Positions 53,208-64,000 of a DNA stretch of 64,000 nt are shown piece after piece; position 1 is the stretch's first letter; the number at the start of each line of letters is the position of its first letter. Where the stretch lies: positions 12,821,838 to 12,885,837 of the forward strand of contig OU452236.1 of assembly GCA_911728455.2 (NCBI GenBank), given 5' to 3'. The position numbers were made by a program, and so were the translations under genes. The stretch is from Marthasterias glacialis (taxonomy: Eukaryota; Echinodermata; Asteroidea; Forcipulatida; Asteriidae). The notes below the pieces were generated by a model. That model did no database searches, was not told the origin of the DNA, and worked only from the letters and a program-made list of their open reading frames with translations.

Positions 53208-53388
53208 GGGCCCAGTTTTATAAAACTGTGAAGCACAAAACATTGCTTAGCAAAGAGAAAATCTTGCTTAGCAGAAATAAGGTACCAGCCAAAATGCCAT
53301 GTAATGTATAGTGTTTATGACTGGTTCCCTGCTAATTTTGGCTATGCACACTTTTCTGCTTAACAGCTTTATGAAATTAGGTGCTGGA
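53208..53388. mobile_element. Diverged TIR element, GGGCCCAGTTTTAT
   Basis: Left end GGGCCCAGTTTTATAAAACTG (as GGGCCCAGTTTT + ATAAAACTG) and right CAGCTTTATGAAATTAGGTGC are loosely inverse. GCTTAGCAAAG and CTTGCTTAGCAGAAAT match the interior themes of 18830. Confidence 0.6.
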
Positions 53389-53809
53389 CCAGAGTTCACA
53401 GACCTGCTTCTTGTCAAATAATTTTCTGCCGAGTAAAAATTAGCACAGGACCAACCTTGGGTAATATACTTGACATCATATTTTGGCTAGTATTCTTGTT
53501 CTTCTCAGCAAGATTTTGCCATTTTTTGGTACTTGGTATGATAGTGTCCGCAGACTTCCAATGGGTAAATTTGAGCATGTTTTTGTGCATAGCAGCTCTG
53601 GATTTGGGTCCAGGCTGTGCAATGGACTCTGTTGCCTGCAGTGTAATTCAAGGGTCGTCAGTATGGCATGCAAACTCTACGTTATGTGTGTGTACTTCAA
53701 GCCATAAGTCAAACCAAATGTTTTGCATGCTCAGTGTTTTCCATTGTATATGAGCTACATGTATATTTGTGAAGTTTTATTTATTTGTTTAAAATGCATT
53801 TTGTGGGTT

Positions 53810-54055
53810 TGATTCCCATTCAGAGTACTTACATTGTATGTGCTTGAGCAAGACACCAGAACTGGTTCTCACCATCCGGGTGGTGAGAAGTAGTTACAAA
53901 ATGGGTACCTGCAAGATTAGAGATTGTTTTTGATTAGCTAAATGTGACTAAATTTGGCTGCCGGAGCTGCTTACTGCTAAGGAGTTAAGATGGTTTTAAT
54001 ATTGTCTGTGGCCCAGGGGTGGTATAATAATGCAAGGGCTTTAAAACAAGAGTTA
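53810..54055 (+). mobile_element. Degraded tRNA-derived SINE (tail type b)
   Basis: It starts at the B-box (GGTTTGATTCCCATTC) and continues with GGGTACCTGCAAGATTAGAG, TTTGGCTGCCGGAGCTGC, AAGGAGTTAAGATGG, as at 9761. Confidence 0.75.
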
Positions 54056-55169
54056 AAGTTACAGGCCTAAACTTGAAGCTATGCGTTGTCAAAACAGATA
54101 CTGAAGGTACAGTTGCGATAACACCATGTGATAAAGATCACTTTGAGGAGTGGTGATTGTTCATTGTCAAGTTGAAAATATCTACCAGATAAATGTTGTG
54201 GTTTGTTGCTTGATAGACAAATTTTGTGAAAGCTATGTTAGAGTCTACTTATTTTTCAAAGCTGAAAAAAAAAAGCAGCTGAACTCTTTGAAGTACAAAA
54301 AATATCCCTCCTCCAAATTATGTCTTTGCCCCCGCTTTCCCTACCCCCCCCCCAATGAAAAAAAGTCTGGTTACGCCACTGCTGCTGTTTTAAAGCCAAA
54401 AATATACGAAGCTTTCGCACATGCCACGGACAATGCACAAAATACATCCAACATGAAAAGTTGTTTGTACATGGTTGATGGCCAAAAATTAATGTCGGGA
54501 TCCTTACAATGATTCATTTTTAGTTTTTAACTAATTACCATTTTTCATTGGCATACTTGTGTGCAATACCGTAAATGAAAGCTTATAACTTTCTTGAATG
54601 GTTAAAAATAGCTACTTAAAATTTCAGTCTAAATTTTCGAGTACAACCGGCCAAAAATCTTACCTAGCATCTTAAAAAAACAGTTTTTAAGGTTTGTATT
54701 GTGTGGGATGTGCCGTTGATCAATACAGTTCACTTAAGTCAACACATTCGAAGTTGTTTGTGTTGTTTTTTAATTTATAACCATTTGTTTTGATAGACAT
54801 TATTATCGAGTTACAAACAATAAATAATTTTTATAAAAGTGTTGATTTTTAAGCATATTTATAAACGTTCAAAATTGATGGTAATAAAGTTCTTCAAATG
54901 CAATGAAAAATGAAATTGAAATACAAAGCTTTCAAATTTGTTTTGTTCCTTTCAATTGTTTATTAAGTATTTTCTAGTTTATTAAATAAAATAAGAGTGA
55001 CATTTTTATTATATTGGGATCTTAAAAACTACAAATGATATCCACACAACCCATCATGCTCCTCACGAAAGAGACTGAGCATGCTTCGGTTATAAATTCT
55101 CCCACAGTGCAACTGATAAGATTAACCGGCAAACAGCAATGTATCACGGCGCTCTTTGCAGATGCTTAA

Positions 55170-55346
55170 AGGGGTTGTGTCGTCATATAACAGGCCTGTG
55201 GCTGTACATGGAAAGATGAAGTCTCACCTAGATACTGCACGCGCGCACGCTTGCGGTCAAATCACAAAGGGTGCCGTCTTTGTCAAACGCACGCGTGGTA
55301 ACTGGGTTATTCCATTTACTGCTATAATCACGACGACACAGCCCCT
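55170..55346. mobile_element. piggyBac-like MITE, copy 2
   Basis: Ends AGGGGTTGTGTCGTCAT and CACGACGACACAGCCCCT. It is flanked by TTAA on the left and TCAA on the right. It shares GCGGTCAAATCACAAAGGGT with 32240 but lacks about 30 bp of its interior. Confidence 0.88.
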
Positions 55347-55622
55347 TCAAAATGTGTCATATAAGTGGAAGTCGTTCAGTCAAAGAGTTCTTTTCGAACT
55401 CGGCCCAGTATCATGAAGACAGAACAAAACACATTTAGGTGTACCACTTGGCATCCGTCACGTTAGCAGTTTTCTCAATGGTTTAAACAAACATAATCAG
55501 TACCTGAAACCACCCCAAAGTATTTCAACATGTGACTGCACATGCAGGCTTATAATGAACATAATTTGAGCTAATTCATTTGATAAAAAATATATATCCA
55601 TCACCCTCAAATTTCCATTAAA

Positions 55623-55822
55623 AAATTGACGAAAAAAGTTACCTGTCCATTTTTTGAATAAAATTTGAGAGTAATCTTTAACTTAGATCACCACAGCACG
55701 CTGCCCGGCTCAACATTAGAACAAATTGACGAAAAAAGTTACCTGTCCATTTTTTGAATAAAATTTGAGAGTAATCTTTAACTTAGATCACCACAGCACG
55801 CTGCCCGGCTCAACATTAGAAC
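55623..55822. repeat. Perfect or near-perfect 100-bp tandem duplication
   Basis: The unit starting AAATTGACGAAAAAAGTTAC and ending GGCTCAACATTAGAAC occurs twice with a period of exactly 100 bp and no internal difference seen. Confidence 0.93.
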
Positions 55823-56557
55823 ATATTGATCTGTTCCGATGACAATCGATCTAATTCGTACAATAGCACCCTTTACCGTGGAAATTCAATGTTAATCTCG
55901 TGACGTCATGTTTTTTTTGGCACGACCACCTGTTCCGTACGGTCGCGACAGATTTGCAAATAATGATATTATGCATTAGTTGAAGATTCAACAATAGCCT
56001 ATATAACTAATGTATATTTTCTAAAATATAAAATTGACATAGTCTATTTTGTGTTAATAATATGAAAATATTCCCGTCCCAAATACTGTCCCTTTTCGAG
56101 AATATCGTGTTGGAACTGGAAGTCTATGATTTTTAAGGGGGCCAACACCGTCCCTAGGCTACGTCGGTATTTTAACAAATTTGATAATCGTGTTTAGAAT
56201 GTCAGGGAACAGTTTTTCCAAAAAGCCTAAAATATAGCTTATCCTTTTAGTGTCCCCTGAAATAGTTTTACAACACTCTGGAATAATTGCATTTAGTCTT
56301 TTTTGAAATATTTTTTTTACACAGAATGTAGGCCTATTTTAGATAATTTCTGGAGTTGTTGAAAAGCTGTCAGACTTTTTGTTAGTTTTTTCAAAAATCA
56401 ATCTCCGGGAAATTTTTAGAAATAATTTCTAAAATATCTTTTAGAATCTAGTCTGTCAGGAATATTGTTTGGGAATGTTATCTGCGATAACTAATGGAAT
56501 GTCTGTAATTTTTTGAGATTGTTCAGAGCAGTTTTAACAATGTCTGGATTATGTTTT

Positions 56558-57793
56558 TTAAAAGCCCCTATCGCCACATTCTGAACTCCTGTGTTTCTGC
56601 TCTACAACGTTGTACACACTCATTACTTCAGTTGGTTCGATGTCATAGACGAACATCATGTTGCGGTAGTGGCAGAAATTCGAAGGTTTCTTTATGAGGA
56701 CAAAATGGTCATCGTCCGTCAGTGACACTCCAATACGGGCCGCTAGGAGACCCACGTACGCATCTTCCATGGCGATAGGCGTAATCTGTCCGAACTTGCT
56801 CACCATGCTCTGGACCACATCCATGGAGACCATGTAGAGAGGTCCACGGGCCATGTTCGGGAAGACATTACCGGGATAATCAGGGCGTGGTACGAAATAC
56901 GGATCAAGTTTATCCCGAATCGGGTGGTCCTCACGGAGCAATTTCCCAACGTACAGATTGTTAGAGCTCCCGAGTTTCTCCTGGATCCATTTCATGACGA
57001 GTGGGACGTGGATGTAGACCTTTGGATTGGTCTTGAAAATATACTTCGGTTGGCAGGTACGTATGATGTCCTTGGAAGCCCACTGGAACCCCATCATGAC
57101 CTTCCGGGTTTCCTCGGTCTGGAGGTCATTGAAATCACCTTGTAGGACGTCACCGAAGTGTTGCACTTCCCGTTTGATTTGCTCGTCTTTGATGCTGCTT
57201 CGGCCCATGACGAACACGGTCCGCCACGTCATCCCGAGACTACCGGCCGTGGAGACTCCGTTCCGGTGACCCCATGTACGTCGGATGGCGGTCCGGGCAA
57301 GGACTTCCTCCGGAGTAGTCGTCACAAGGAACAACACGTGGGGTTTGTCCGGGCATTGCAAGTCCGGTTTATAGATCAAATTAACGGGGAAATCCTTGGG
57401 TTTCGGAGCGGGCAGCCCTTGCTTTATTACCGGTGGTTTATCTGGAAAATTGATTTTCAAATCGCTAGAGTCTATGTCGTCCAAACCTTTAAGATTGTTC
57501 GACTGGTGCAAACCCTTAACGCCTAACCCAACGCCATCGTCAGCACCATCATGTTGGGGGTCCGCCATTTGGTCCAGTACATGCTGGAACTTTGGGTTCT
57601 GAGCCCGTTCCCCCATACCGTCATCATTCATGGAGCCCCGACCTCCTTTCTCTCTCGTTATGATGTAGAATATAAAAACGATGGCGAAGATGATGATGGC
57701 CCAAGCGCTACATGTCAGCTTCCCAGTTAATGGGTTGATAAACGCTGGGACACCGTTCCGTCTTCTCTTGTTCTTCCCGTTGTTGTTGTCCAT
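56558..57793 (-). CDS. GT31-family beta-1,3-glycosyltransferase-like type II membrane protein with altered DxD
   Basis: 411 residues in a single exon, as is common for beta-1,3-galactosyltransferases, which extend glycans in the Golgi. A basic cytoplasmic tail (1-25) is followed by a membrane segment (about 26-45), a polar stem (46-147) and a GT31 domain (150-405). Visible motifs are RTAIRRTWG (167-175), YP..V..GPLYMVS (306-323) and EDAYVG (343-348). The usual metal-binding DxD strand (FKTDDDVF-like) reads FKTNPKVYI (253-261), and the following-motif position of DF.DxYxNLT reads DFNDLQTEE. Catalysis by the standard mechanism is therefore doubtful. The start has A at -3 and G at +4. An in-frame ATG at 57931 would add 46 residues before the membrane anchor, less usual for a type II enzyme. 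Confidence 0.9.
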   Translation of the reverse strand: MDNNNGKNKRRRNGVPAFINPLTGKLTCSAWAIIIFAIVFIFYIITREKGGRGSMNDDGMGERAQNPKFQHVLDQMADPQHDGADDGVGLGVKGLHQSNNLKGLDDIDSSDLKINFPDKPPVIKQGLPAPKPKDFPVNLIYKPDLQCPDKPHVLFLVTTTPEEVLARTAIRRTWGHRNGVSTAGSLGMTWRTVFVMGRSSIKDEQIKREVQHFGDVLQGDFNDLQTEETRKVMMGFQWASKDIIRTCQPKYIFKTNPKVYIHVPLVMKWIQEKLGSSNNLYVGKLLREDHPIRDKLDPYFVPRPDYPGNVFPNMARGPLYMVSMDVVQSMVSKFGQITPIAMEDAYVGLLAARIGVSLTDDDHFVLIKKPSNFCHYRNMMFVYDIEPTEVMSVYNVVEQKHRSSECGDRGF

Positions 57794-60700
57794 GATGTTG
57801 GTGGGATGCGTCGCCGATGAAGCAAGGAGGACTTTCGATCTTCCCCAGGTTGAGCCTTTCACAAGCTCCACCGATTCTATGATACCACAGGCAGCGAAAT
57901 GCCTGTTGGTTACAAAGTCCGCCGTAACCATTGTGAATAGTTCTGCAAATTTCCTCCAGCCTCGGGCGAAAACGCAGTTTCAGCAAATATTTGCATTCGC
58001 TTTTGTTCATAAATAACTCACAAACATCTGTTTGTAATTCTACTGCACTGATTGCATGGTAAATTTATTTGCATTATTAATTTTACAAATAGTCTCCAAG
58101 CTTGTCGACTGCGGAGCAAAATCGTGAGTCGTGGCAATGCTCTCCGGCGGACCTCAAATAACCGAGCACTAATATTTCATCAATATTATGCAAATGAGGC
58201 ACGAGACAGCTGTTCTAGTTGGACGTAACACTCTATGATTGGTCAAAAGATCGGTCGATACGCAACGTGTGAATGGTTTCAGCTGCAACGTCTACTGGCG
58301 TGGCACTGTAACGGGGTACACCGAGATAATTTATGGTAGTCAATGTTTGAATAGTCTAGTTGAAAAAACAAATAAATAAATAAAAAAATTAAAAAAAAAT
58401 TACATAGGTATATTGAAAAAAAGGCTCAATCAAGGCTCCCTACTACTCGTCCGTATGATTTGAAATCGAATAAAAACAGAACAATTTTGGAGTACATATT
58501 CAGGTATGTTTGAAACCAGTCTATCGACCCAATTCACCTGACGTCATCATCACAACAATCTTGGTTGAGCCATTTTTGAAAGTCAATGTCACTGGGTGGT
58601 ATACAGTGTAATGCGCATTTTAGCCGATGCAGTGTTTACACGTGTACCTATTGGCTTCCAAAATGGCGAACGTGGTACAGTCGCCGCGTGTGACGTGCAT
58701 GCAAGAGGTAGGCCTAATAGGAAAACGCTTTGGTCACATAAACACAGTTCCAATAGTTATTAATAAATGCAGCAATCTCCCTGTAAAGATGAGGGCATGA
58801 TTTGGCCAAGACTAGCGAAGATTAGAATGGGCCTGTTGCCGTCCACTTGTCCTATGGCATCACTGATAAAAACTAAAATAAAAAACACCCTTCTTTATGA
58901 ATTTGTGATAAAAGTTTGTTTATGATAGGCCAGACAGAAATAAACCACAACATGACAAAAATCTCGTCTTCAACAACATTGTTCAGAAAACATTCTTTGG
59001 TATGTTTTGGTTTAAACCCAAGCTAACAAAACATGAAACATGTCAGAGTTCAGTAATATAAAGCTTTAAACAATGTGGTCGCTAGCAAAAGGCCGGCTCA
59101 AACTTGGCATTTCACAAATACAATATGAATCTATTAATCAGGAATACTTACAAAGGAGTACTTATTGTGCAAATTATGGACATAATCCACTTTGTCTTGA
59201 AATAATTTCAGTTCAATAAAAAAGTACTTACATTTGGTTGTGTCCTCCCAGAGACTTTGGGAAAGAAACTGTGTCATATTTTCTAAACAGAGAAAATACT
59301 TACACATTGTTAATACAATAATTATCATAACTTGTGTGTTTACTGCATCATGTAGACTTGTTTATGATATTAATTAGGTGTATTGTTCCACTTCTTCTTT
59401 TTCTGACCTGCGATTGACTGATTGAAACCTGTTGTGACGTTTTGACGAGTTTATCAGGTGTCGAATTATGTTACCTTTCAGTAAATTATTTCAAAAAAAT
59501 TCATATCAATTCTGAACTACACAAACGATTCTCAAATCTATAGTCACCTGAAAGGTCTTGAACAATCCAACAAAAGTTACACTGGCATGACCCCACTTTG
59601 ACCTTGAAGTTGAAACCGGAAGTTTAATAGAAAATATTGGGCCTAATCTTGTGGCATGCAGCCAAATCTAAAAGGCAATTTTGACATGATTCCTCTGAAA
59701 ACTGTGCAAAACTGATGTTAACATTTGGATCTTTACAAAACTGTTTATGTACGTGTTCCCAAACACCTAGTGTTTACCTACAAAACACTTTAGCTCAATT
59801 TTTTTCTTTTGAAATCACTAATTATTGATTGTCTTCATGGATATTGCAAAACAATAGATCCTTTGTTCCAGGAAAGAGGAGTTATAATAAGAAAAAAGTG
59901 ATTTAAAGATTAAAAGTTTTATCTGGTAGTTATATACAAAGGCCAGAAAACACTGAATTAGTTTGTATAGTGTCAAGATTGTATAACTCGTGTCGACCAG
60001 TACACTGCCCTCATGTCATGATAAAAGTAAAATTTTGATCAACTGATCTTTCTTAGCAATTAAAGCACCGATGGTTGCCTATTCCAGTATACATTAGTGT
60101 TTTTAAACTTCGTAAAACAGAAAGTCACTGTTGATTTTCAATCACTTGTTTTTTGTGTGTGTAGGAGCTAATTGTTTTCAGTTTCCTCTAAAATTGATGT
60201 TGCAACTTTTCCCAATCAGGAATACAAAATGGCATATCTGTTTTGGAACTGACACAAAAACTGTTGGGGGGGGACTTTATCATAATCGCAATCTTTACTT
60301 TTATCCTCTTTTTTATGTTCATTGCTTCAACAAAATAATTGTCTGGGTGTCTCCTATTTAATTTTTTTCATTAGACATTTGGACAACCAGTTTTATTTGT
60401 CATTTATGAGTAAGTGTATTACAAGTTAAGACAGTTTCCAATTTTTCAGCAGTTGTAAAGATCTTCTTTCTGAAATTGTTGGTCCCTGTTTTAGACAAAT
60501 CTCTCAACCTTTTCCAAGTACTGCTTCCCAATCTTAAAAAAAAATAATAGTAATAAAATAAAAAATAAAGAACTTTAATAAATGATGTATGGCTAATAAA
60601 TGAAAAACAAAAACAAAAACCAAAAACGCAAACAACCTGAAAAAATAACATTAATAACGTGACTATAATGGATAACTTAATAGATCAAGGATAACATCTC

Positions 60701-61483
60701 AAAAACATACATGATTTGTCTTATTGTATCAAAAAATAAATAATTTTGTATGTAGATTATAAGGTAACTAATCTAGCTCGTTATTGTGTTGTTTAAATAC
60801 TTCACATATTTAACAGAATGTACACAAATAAATAAAAGTAATCAATAAACAAAGGAAGAAAGATTAAAGGGGGAGGGGAGCTGATTGGCTTTGCTCCTAT
60901 AAGACTGAAGTACAAGGCCTTATGGGCCGAGTCCAAGTGTATTGCTTCGGTTACCAGTGTTGGCTACAGCGGCAACAATCATAAGTTATTTTTCAAAGGA
61001 ACCAGTCAGAGCCACAGCTCAATCTTTCAATTTGGAATGGTCACAGACTAAAGTCGTAATTACTTATTGCGTAGCTCACTGAAGGGGACCCTGCAGATTC
61101 AACATTATGATTTAAAAACCTCTGGAAAACCCTTTTTCTAAACCTTGGCATTCGTCCGCCTGTTTGAAACGTTTGCAGATTTCCAAATTATTGACAGAGC
61201 CTGAGATGGAGCTGAAGTCGAAGCCATGATATAATAAGCTATAATAACATCACTACTACCAACCTTTTGAACTTATGACCTTCAAGCTGGTATCCTGCTT
61301 TCCTTGCATTACATTACAGTGAGTATATGCCGCACCAACTCATCCAATCAAATCACTTGACCGGTACACCCGGAGCCTCAGGGCTATACATTTCTGGGAA
61401 CCAGTGTGTGCAGTCTTTATCAAGACCCAGTCTTTTATTAAACTTACTCCAGTCACTGAAGTTCTTTTGTTCTCATCCGGGGG
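57794..61483. other. Intergenic region between the GT31 gene and the next gene
   Basis: The first 200-500 bp right of 57793 should hold the 5' UTR and promoter of the GT31 gene. It also has A-rich AAAT repeats (58368-58395), a G-run (60267) and AT-rich sequence. A possible AATAAA signal on the minus strand lies at 61434-61439. No exon was recognised in 58340-61430. Confidence 0.5.
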
Positions 61484-61588
61484 TCATAAAAAGGCACTCT
61501 TGCACTCAACAAGCTTGGAGAGTGCCTCTGTGAATTGCACAATGCCGTTTTGCAGGACTTGCTTATTCTTGGAATCCAATACAAACCT
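61484..61588 (-). CDS. Last exon of an unidentified gene
   Basis: 35 codons: RFVLDSKNKQVLQNGIVQ, then FTEALSKLVECKSAFL and TGA. The acceptor is CTTCACTTCAG; phase 0 fits the exon at 63331. The stop follows a T5 run. AATAAA occurs 45 bp later on the minus strand, supporting a 3' end. Just past the stop there is a strong but apparently unused GTAAGT. Confidence 0.75.
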   Translation of the reverse strand, partial: RFVLDSKNKQVLQNGIVQFTEALSKLVECKSAFL

Positions 61589-63330
61589 CTGAAGTGAAGA
61601 ATTAGTCAGTCCTGCAAACCTTTCTTTGTCCTGCTGTAAGTGATGGAAGAGGTAGAGAGAAAAATCGGTTTGAGGGTAATAGAAGGATGGCTGAGAGAAA
61701 ACTTTGTGAATACTTCATGAAAATACAAGTAGCACAGGATGTTCAAGGTCCAGATCCAGGAATTTGATGACCATGGAGGGATAACAAACAAAATCCCCAA
61801 AACAAAAACAAACAATCAAAAACAGAAATGGATGGCCATGATGATGATGGGTACAACGCAAGCTGGCAATAGCAATTTAGGTCTGAGATTAAGGTTATTA
61901 TTATGGGATGGCGAAAGTATAAAATTTCCAAAAGGACAAAAATAGTAAAATACAAAAAGGGTGAAAAAAAAAATCTTTGGGAGGGGTCCGGACACTGTGG
62001 ACCACCCCGTGGATCCACGTCTGTGTGCTGTTCCATTAGAAAAAGGGAAAAAGACAACATGTTTCAGAATCTATTTTTCTGAACCAGTGGCGTAATTTGT
62101 TGTGAAAAGTGGGGGGGGGGGATGGTAATGGGAAAAGGGAATAATGCTGAGATCACAAGCAAAGGGGGCATGGGGAAGGTTGCATGTAAATCCACAGCAG
62201 ATGTTCAATTGCATTATGGATGCCATCTATGTTGCTAATGTTCTACGTAGTTTGTTCAAATAATTACAGAAAATATTTTCTTTTCTGCTTTTCTGCATAG
62301 TACATTGTACATTCATTAGGCCTTGTCAAGTAACCGATACCAACCTCAATTTGTCACAGCGATGCTGCTTGGTGGGTATAGTTAAGTTGTGCAACGATCG
62401 TTTACTCACTGTTTGCACGTACAGGTGGGCGTGTACGGGCGAATACATTTGTGGGTGTTGTCTTGATAGGGATTTGTAGAAATGTTTTATTCATTTACTA
62501 AGCTACTGGGTGCTTTTTCAGTGAATACCACCAATTTCTTTTTTCAAGGACCAATAATATGGGGGGGGGGGAAAGATCCATAGGATCATCCCCCCCTCCC
62601 CCCGGGACAAAAAGTGGGGGGCATATATCCCCCAATCCCCCCTGGTATTTACGCCCATGTTCTGTATTATTTGGGTGACTTAATATGATACCATTTCTTA
62701 AACTTTAGCAGCTATAAGACCTTCAGTGCAAAAACTTCCAAGTGGGCGGCCAAGGTTCATTGCTCTGTTTACCACGGAATTTTTTTAATTCGCTGCTCAC
62801 CGCAAAATTTTTGCGGCAGCTGTGTAAGCAAAGAACGCTCCGTAAAGTTCAGTAAGCTTTCTTAACGGCAAATCTTTCTTGCTAACCCGTGAAGTACACA
62901 TTAAAGCACATGGAAAAAACGGTAATTGTCAAAGGCCAATATCCGCACTTTGTTTGACTCAACATATACATGAAACAACAACCCTAAGAAAGTTCAATCT
63001 CAATCAACCATTAGAGTCACAAGAAAAATAGTGAGGGGGAACAAAATCGGGTTTTGAACTCGCGGGATCAAAATAGATTGTTTTACCCATTTCTCAAAAA
63101 CTAAAGCATTTCCAGCAAAAATGTTACATGGGAACTCGTTCATCTTTAAACTATGCTTACCATCTTTGTACCATGTAAAGTAATGTGCAAATTTGTGATT
63201 GTTTATTTTTTCAGTCTTACCAATGTTGGGCAAACCGTGTAAGCGTGGATTTTTCTGCTATCCTTAGTATAAATTTAGGGTAAGTTAGAGCGCTGAAATT
63301 GGGCCGTTATGTCAAATGAATGATTCTCAC
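61589..63330 (-). other. Intron of the unidentified gene
   Basis: 1.7 kb with long G or C runs (62108-62121, 62560-62570, 62590-62605) and a degraded GGGCCCA-family region (62740-62890: TTTGCGGCAGCTGTGTAAGC). No further exon was seen. Confidence 0.6.
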
Positions 63331-63427
63331 CGAGATGAACTCGTGCAGGAAGCTGTGAAGTACTGTACAGAGATGCTTGAAGGGTGTTGATTGCATTAAC
63401 ACACAAGAATCTGGAATCTGCAGAATC
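63331..63427 (-). CDS. Penultimate exon of an unidentified gene
   Basis: It encodes (R)ILQIPDSCVLMQSTPFK, then HLCTVLHSFLHEFIS. The acceptor is TTACGTCAG and the donor TCG|GTGAGA. It starts after one base and ends in phase 0, consistent with both neighbours. Leucine-rich amphipathic helices suggest a HEAT/ARM-like protein, but I do not recognise the family. Confidence 0.8.
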
Positions 63428-63562
63428 CTGACGTAAAATAAAACAAAACTAATCAAAACCTCAATTTTCTTATATCATTTGGTTTTTACCATTCACTGAC
63501 TTGTGTTAAGTACTGTATACTCAGTGTTGTACCCGCACTGAAAAAAACTATGAACCTGTTAC

Positions 63563-63703
63563 CTTTCTAAACTCTTGATGATCTGCTCCAGCATTTGGCA
63601 GAGAAGCTGCAGGCAGTTGATGCACTCTCCTGGTGTTGGAACCCCAACCGTCCTATCCGTCTCCAGATCATGGGGGACACCAAGACCCTCAAAGATTAAT
63701 GCA
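63563..63703 (-). CDS. Third-from-last exon of an unidentified gene
   Basis: It encodes ALIFEGLGVPHDLETDRT, then VGVPTPGECINCLQLLCQM and LEQIIKSLE plus two bases. The acceptor is TCGAACAG and the donor AG|GTAACA. It enters after a split codon, so at least one more exon lies to the right beyond 64000. The three exons give one continuous frame of about 113 residues. No family was recognised. Confidence 0.8.
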
Positions 63704-64000
63704 CTGTTCGAAGAAATAGGGTTTCCCGAAGGTATTGATACAAATTAATGACAAACATTTTATGTGTGAGAGAGTTTCCACAAAAAGGTGCTGGTGAGTG
63801 CATTGGACGTAATCACAACTTTCATCCCCCTCTCAAGCACACAAATACAACCCTCATCATCTCAGGTACCCATGGGCGACTGAAGGTCACCACGCTCATC
63901 TCAACACCAAAAGCCCTCATCCTCTCAGGTCCCCATTCACCCCTGGGTGATTGAAAGTCACCACACCCACCGCAACACTGACAACCCTCATCCTCTCAGG
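63704..64000 (-). other. Intron of the unidentified gene, with a short tandem repeat
   Basis: From about 63855 CCCTCATCATCTCAGG and CCCTCATCCTCTCAGG recur three times with spacing of about 60-75 bp (63852, 63913, 63985), interspersed with CACC-rich stretches. This looks like a minisatellite continuing past the edge. Confidence 0.65.

Larger units (their letters stand above)
52707..56557. other. Intergenic region, repeat-bearing
   Basis: It holds a GGGCCCA-family relative (53208), a headless SINE tail (53810), a TTAA-flanked MITE (55170), a 100-bp tandem duplication (55623), and otherwise AT-rich sequence. No exon was identified. Confidence 0.6.

Noticed and set aside
54150-54512. 120-codon plus-strand ORF
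   Set aside because: Low-complexity, with no domain and no splice context.
57794-57931. 46-residue N-terminal extension of the GT31 protein
   Set aside because: Not impossible, but the downstream ATG has a good context and gives the usual short cytoplasmic tail.
59134-59328. 64-codon minus-strand ORF
   Set aside because: AT-rich, with no consensus exon borders that fit the neighbouring gene.
1-64000. CRISPR arrays, rRNA genes, intact transposase or reverse transcriptase genes
   Set aside because: None seen on either strand; all mobile elements found are non-autonomous.

Overview
The window looks like invertebrate deuterostome nuclear DNA, most likely from an echinoderm. The evidence is small exons with GT/AG (one GC/AG) boundaries in AT-rich introns of up to 26 kb, dense tRNA-derived SINEs and short terminal-inverted-repeat (TIR) elements, and a strong excess of the palindrome TACATGTA. 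That last trait is an impression from reading, not a count. There are no operons, ribosome binding sites, CRISPR arrays or rRNA genes.

The main gene covers about 50 kb on the minus strand. It is a VAV-family Rho/Rac guanine nucleotide exchange factor. Fourteen coding exons were rebuilt by hand (50367 down to 556). All intron phases agree and give about 522 residues in frame: a calponin-homology domain, an acidic region with three conserved tyrosines, a DH (RhoGEF) domain and a PH domain. The C1, SH3 and SH2 exons expected next would lie beyond the left edge. Exon 3 is a 52-nt microexon between introns of 7.4 and 4.6 kb. Intron 7 starts with GC instead of GT.

Right of VAV are three other gene signals. 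(1) At 52398-52706 (+) is a 102-codon ORF just after a good splice acceptor. It ends in a CaaX-type prenylation motif (CIVM), and I do not recognise its family. (2) At 56558-57793 (-) is an intronless type II membrane protein of the GT31 beta-1,3-glycosyltransferase family. Its DxD metal-binding motif is replaced by NPK. (3) At 61484-63703 (-) are the last three exons of a helical protein I cannot identify, continuing off the right edge.

Most of the rest is introns and intergenic DNA packed with short non-autonomous repeats. There are three tRNA-derived SINE families, one with a recognisable tRNA-Leu(CAA) head, and about ten TIR families. One TIR family has TTAA flanks like piggyBac. Another carries a 13-bp motif repeated inside its ends. 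The most unusual is a two-part foldback element: a TIR-bounded left block followed by a long near-perfect hairpin. Two otherwise different versions share the hairpin-tip sequence CTCGGCTYYGCCTCG. Several elements lie within 130 bp of VAV splice sites.
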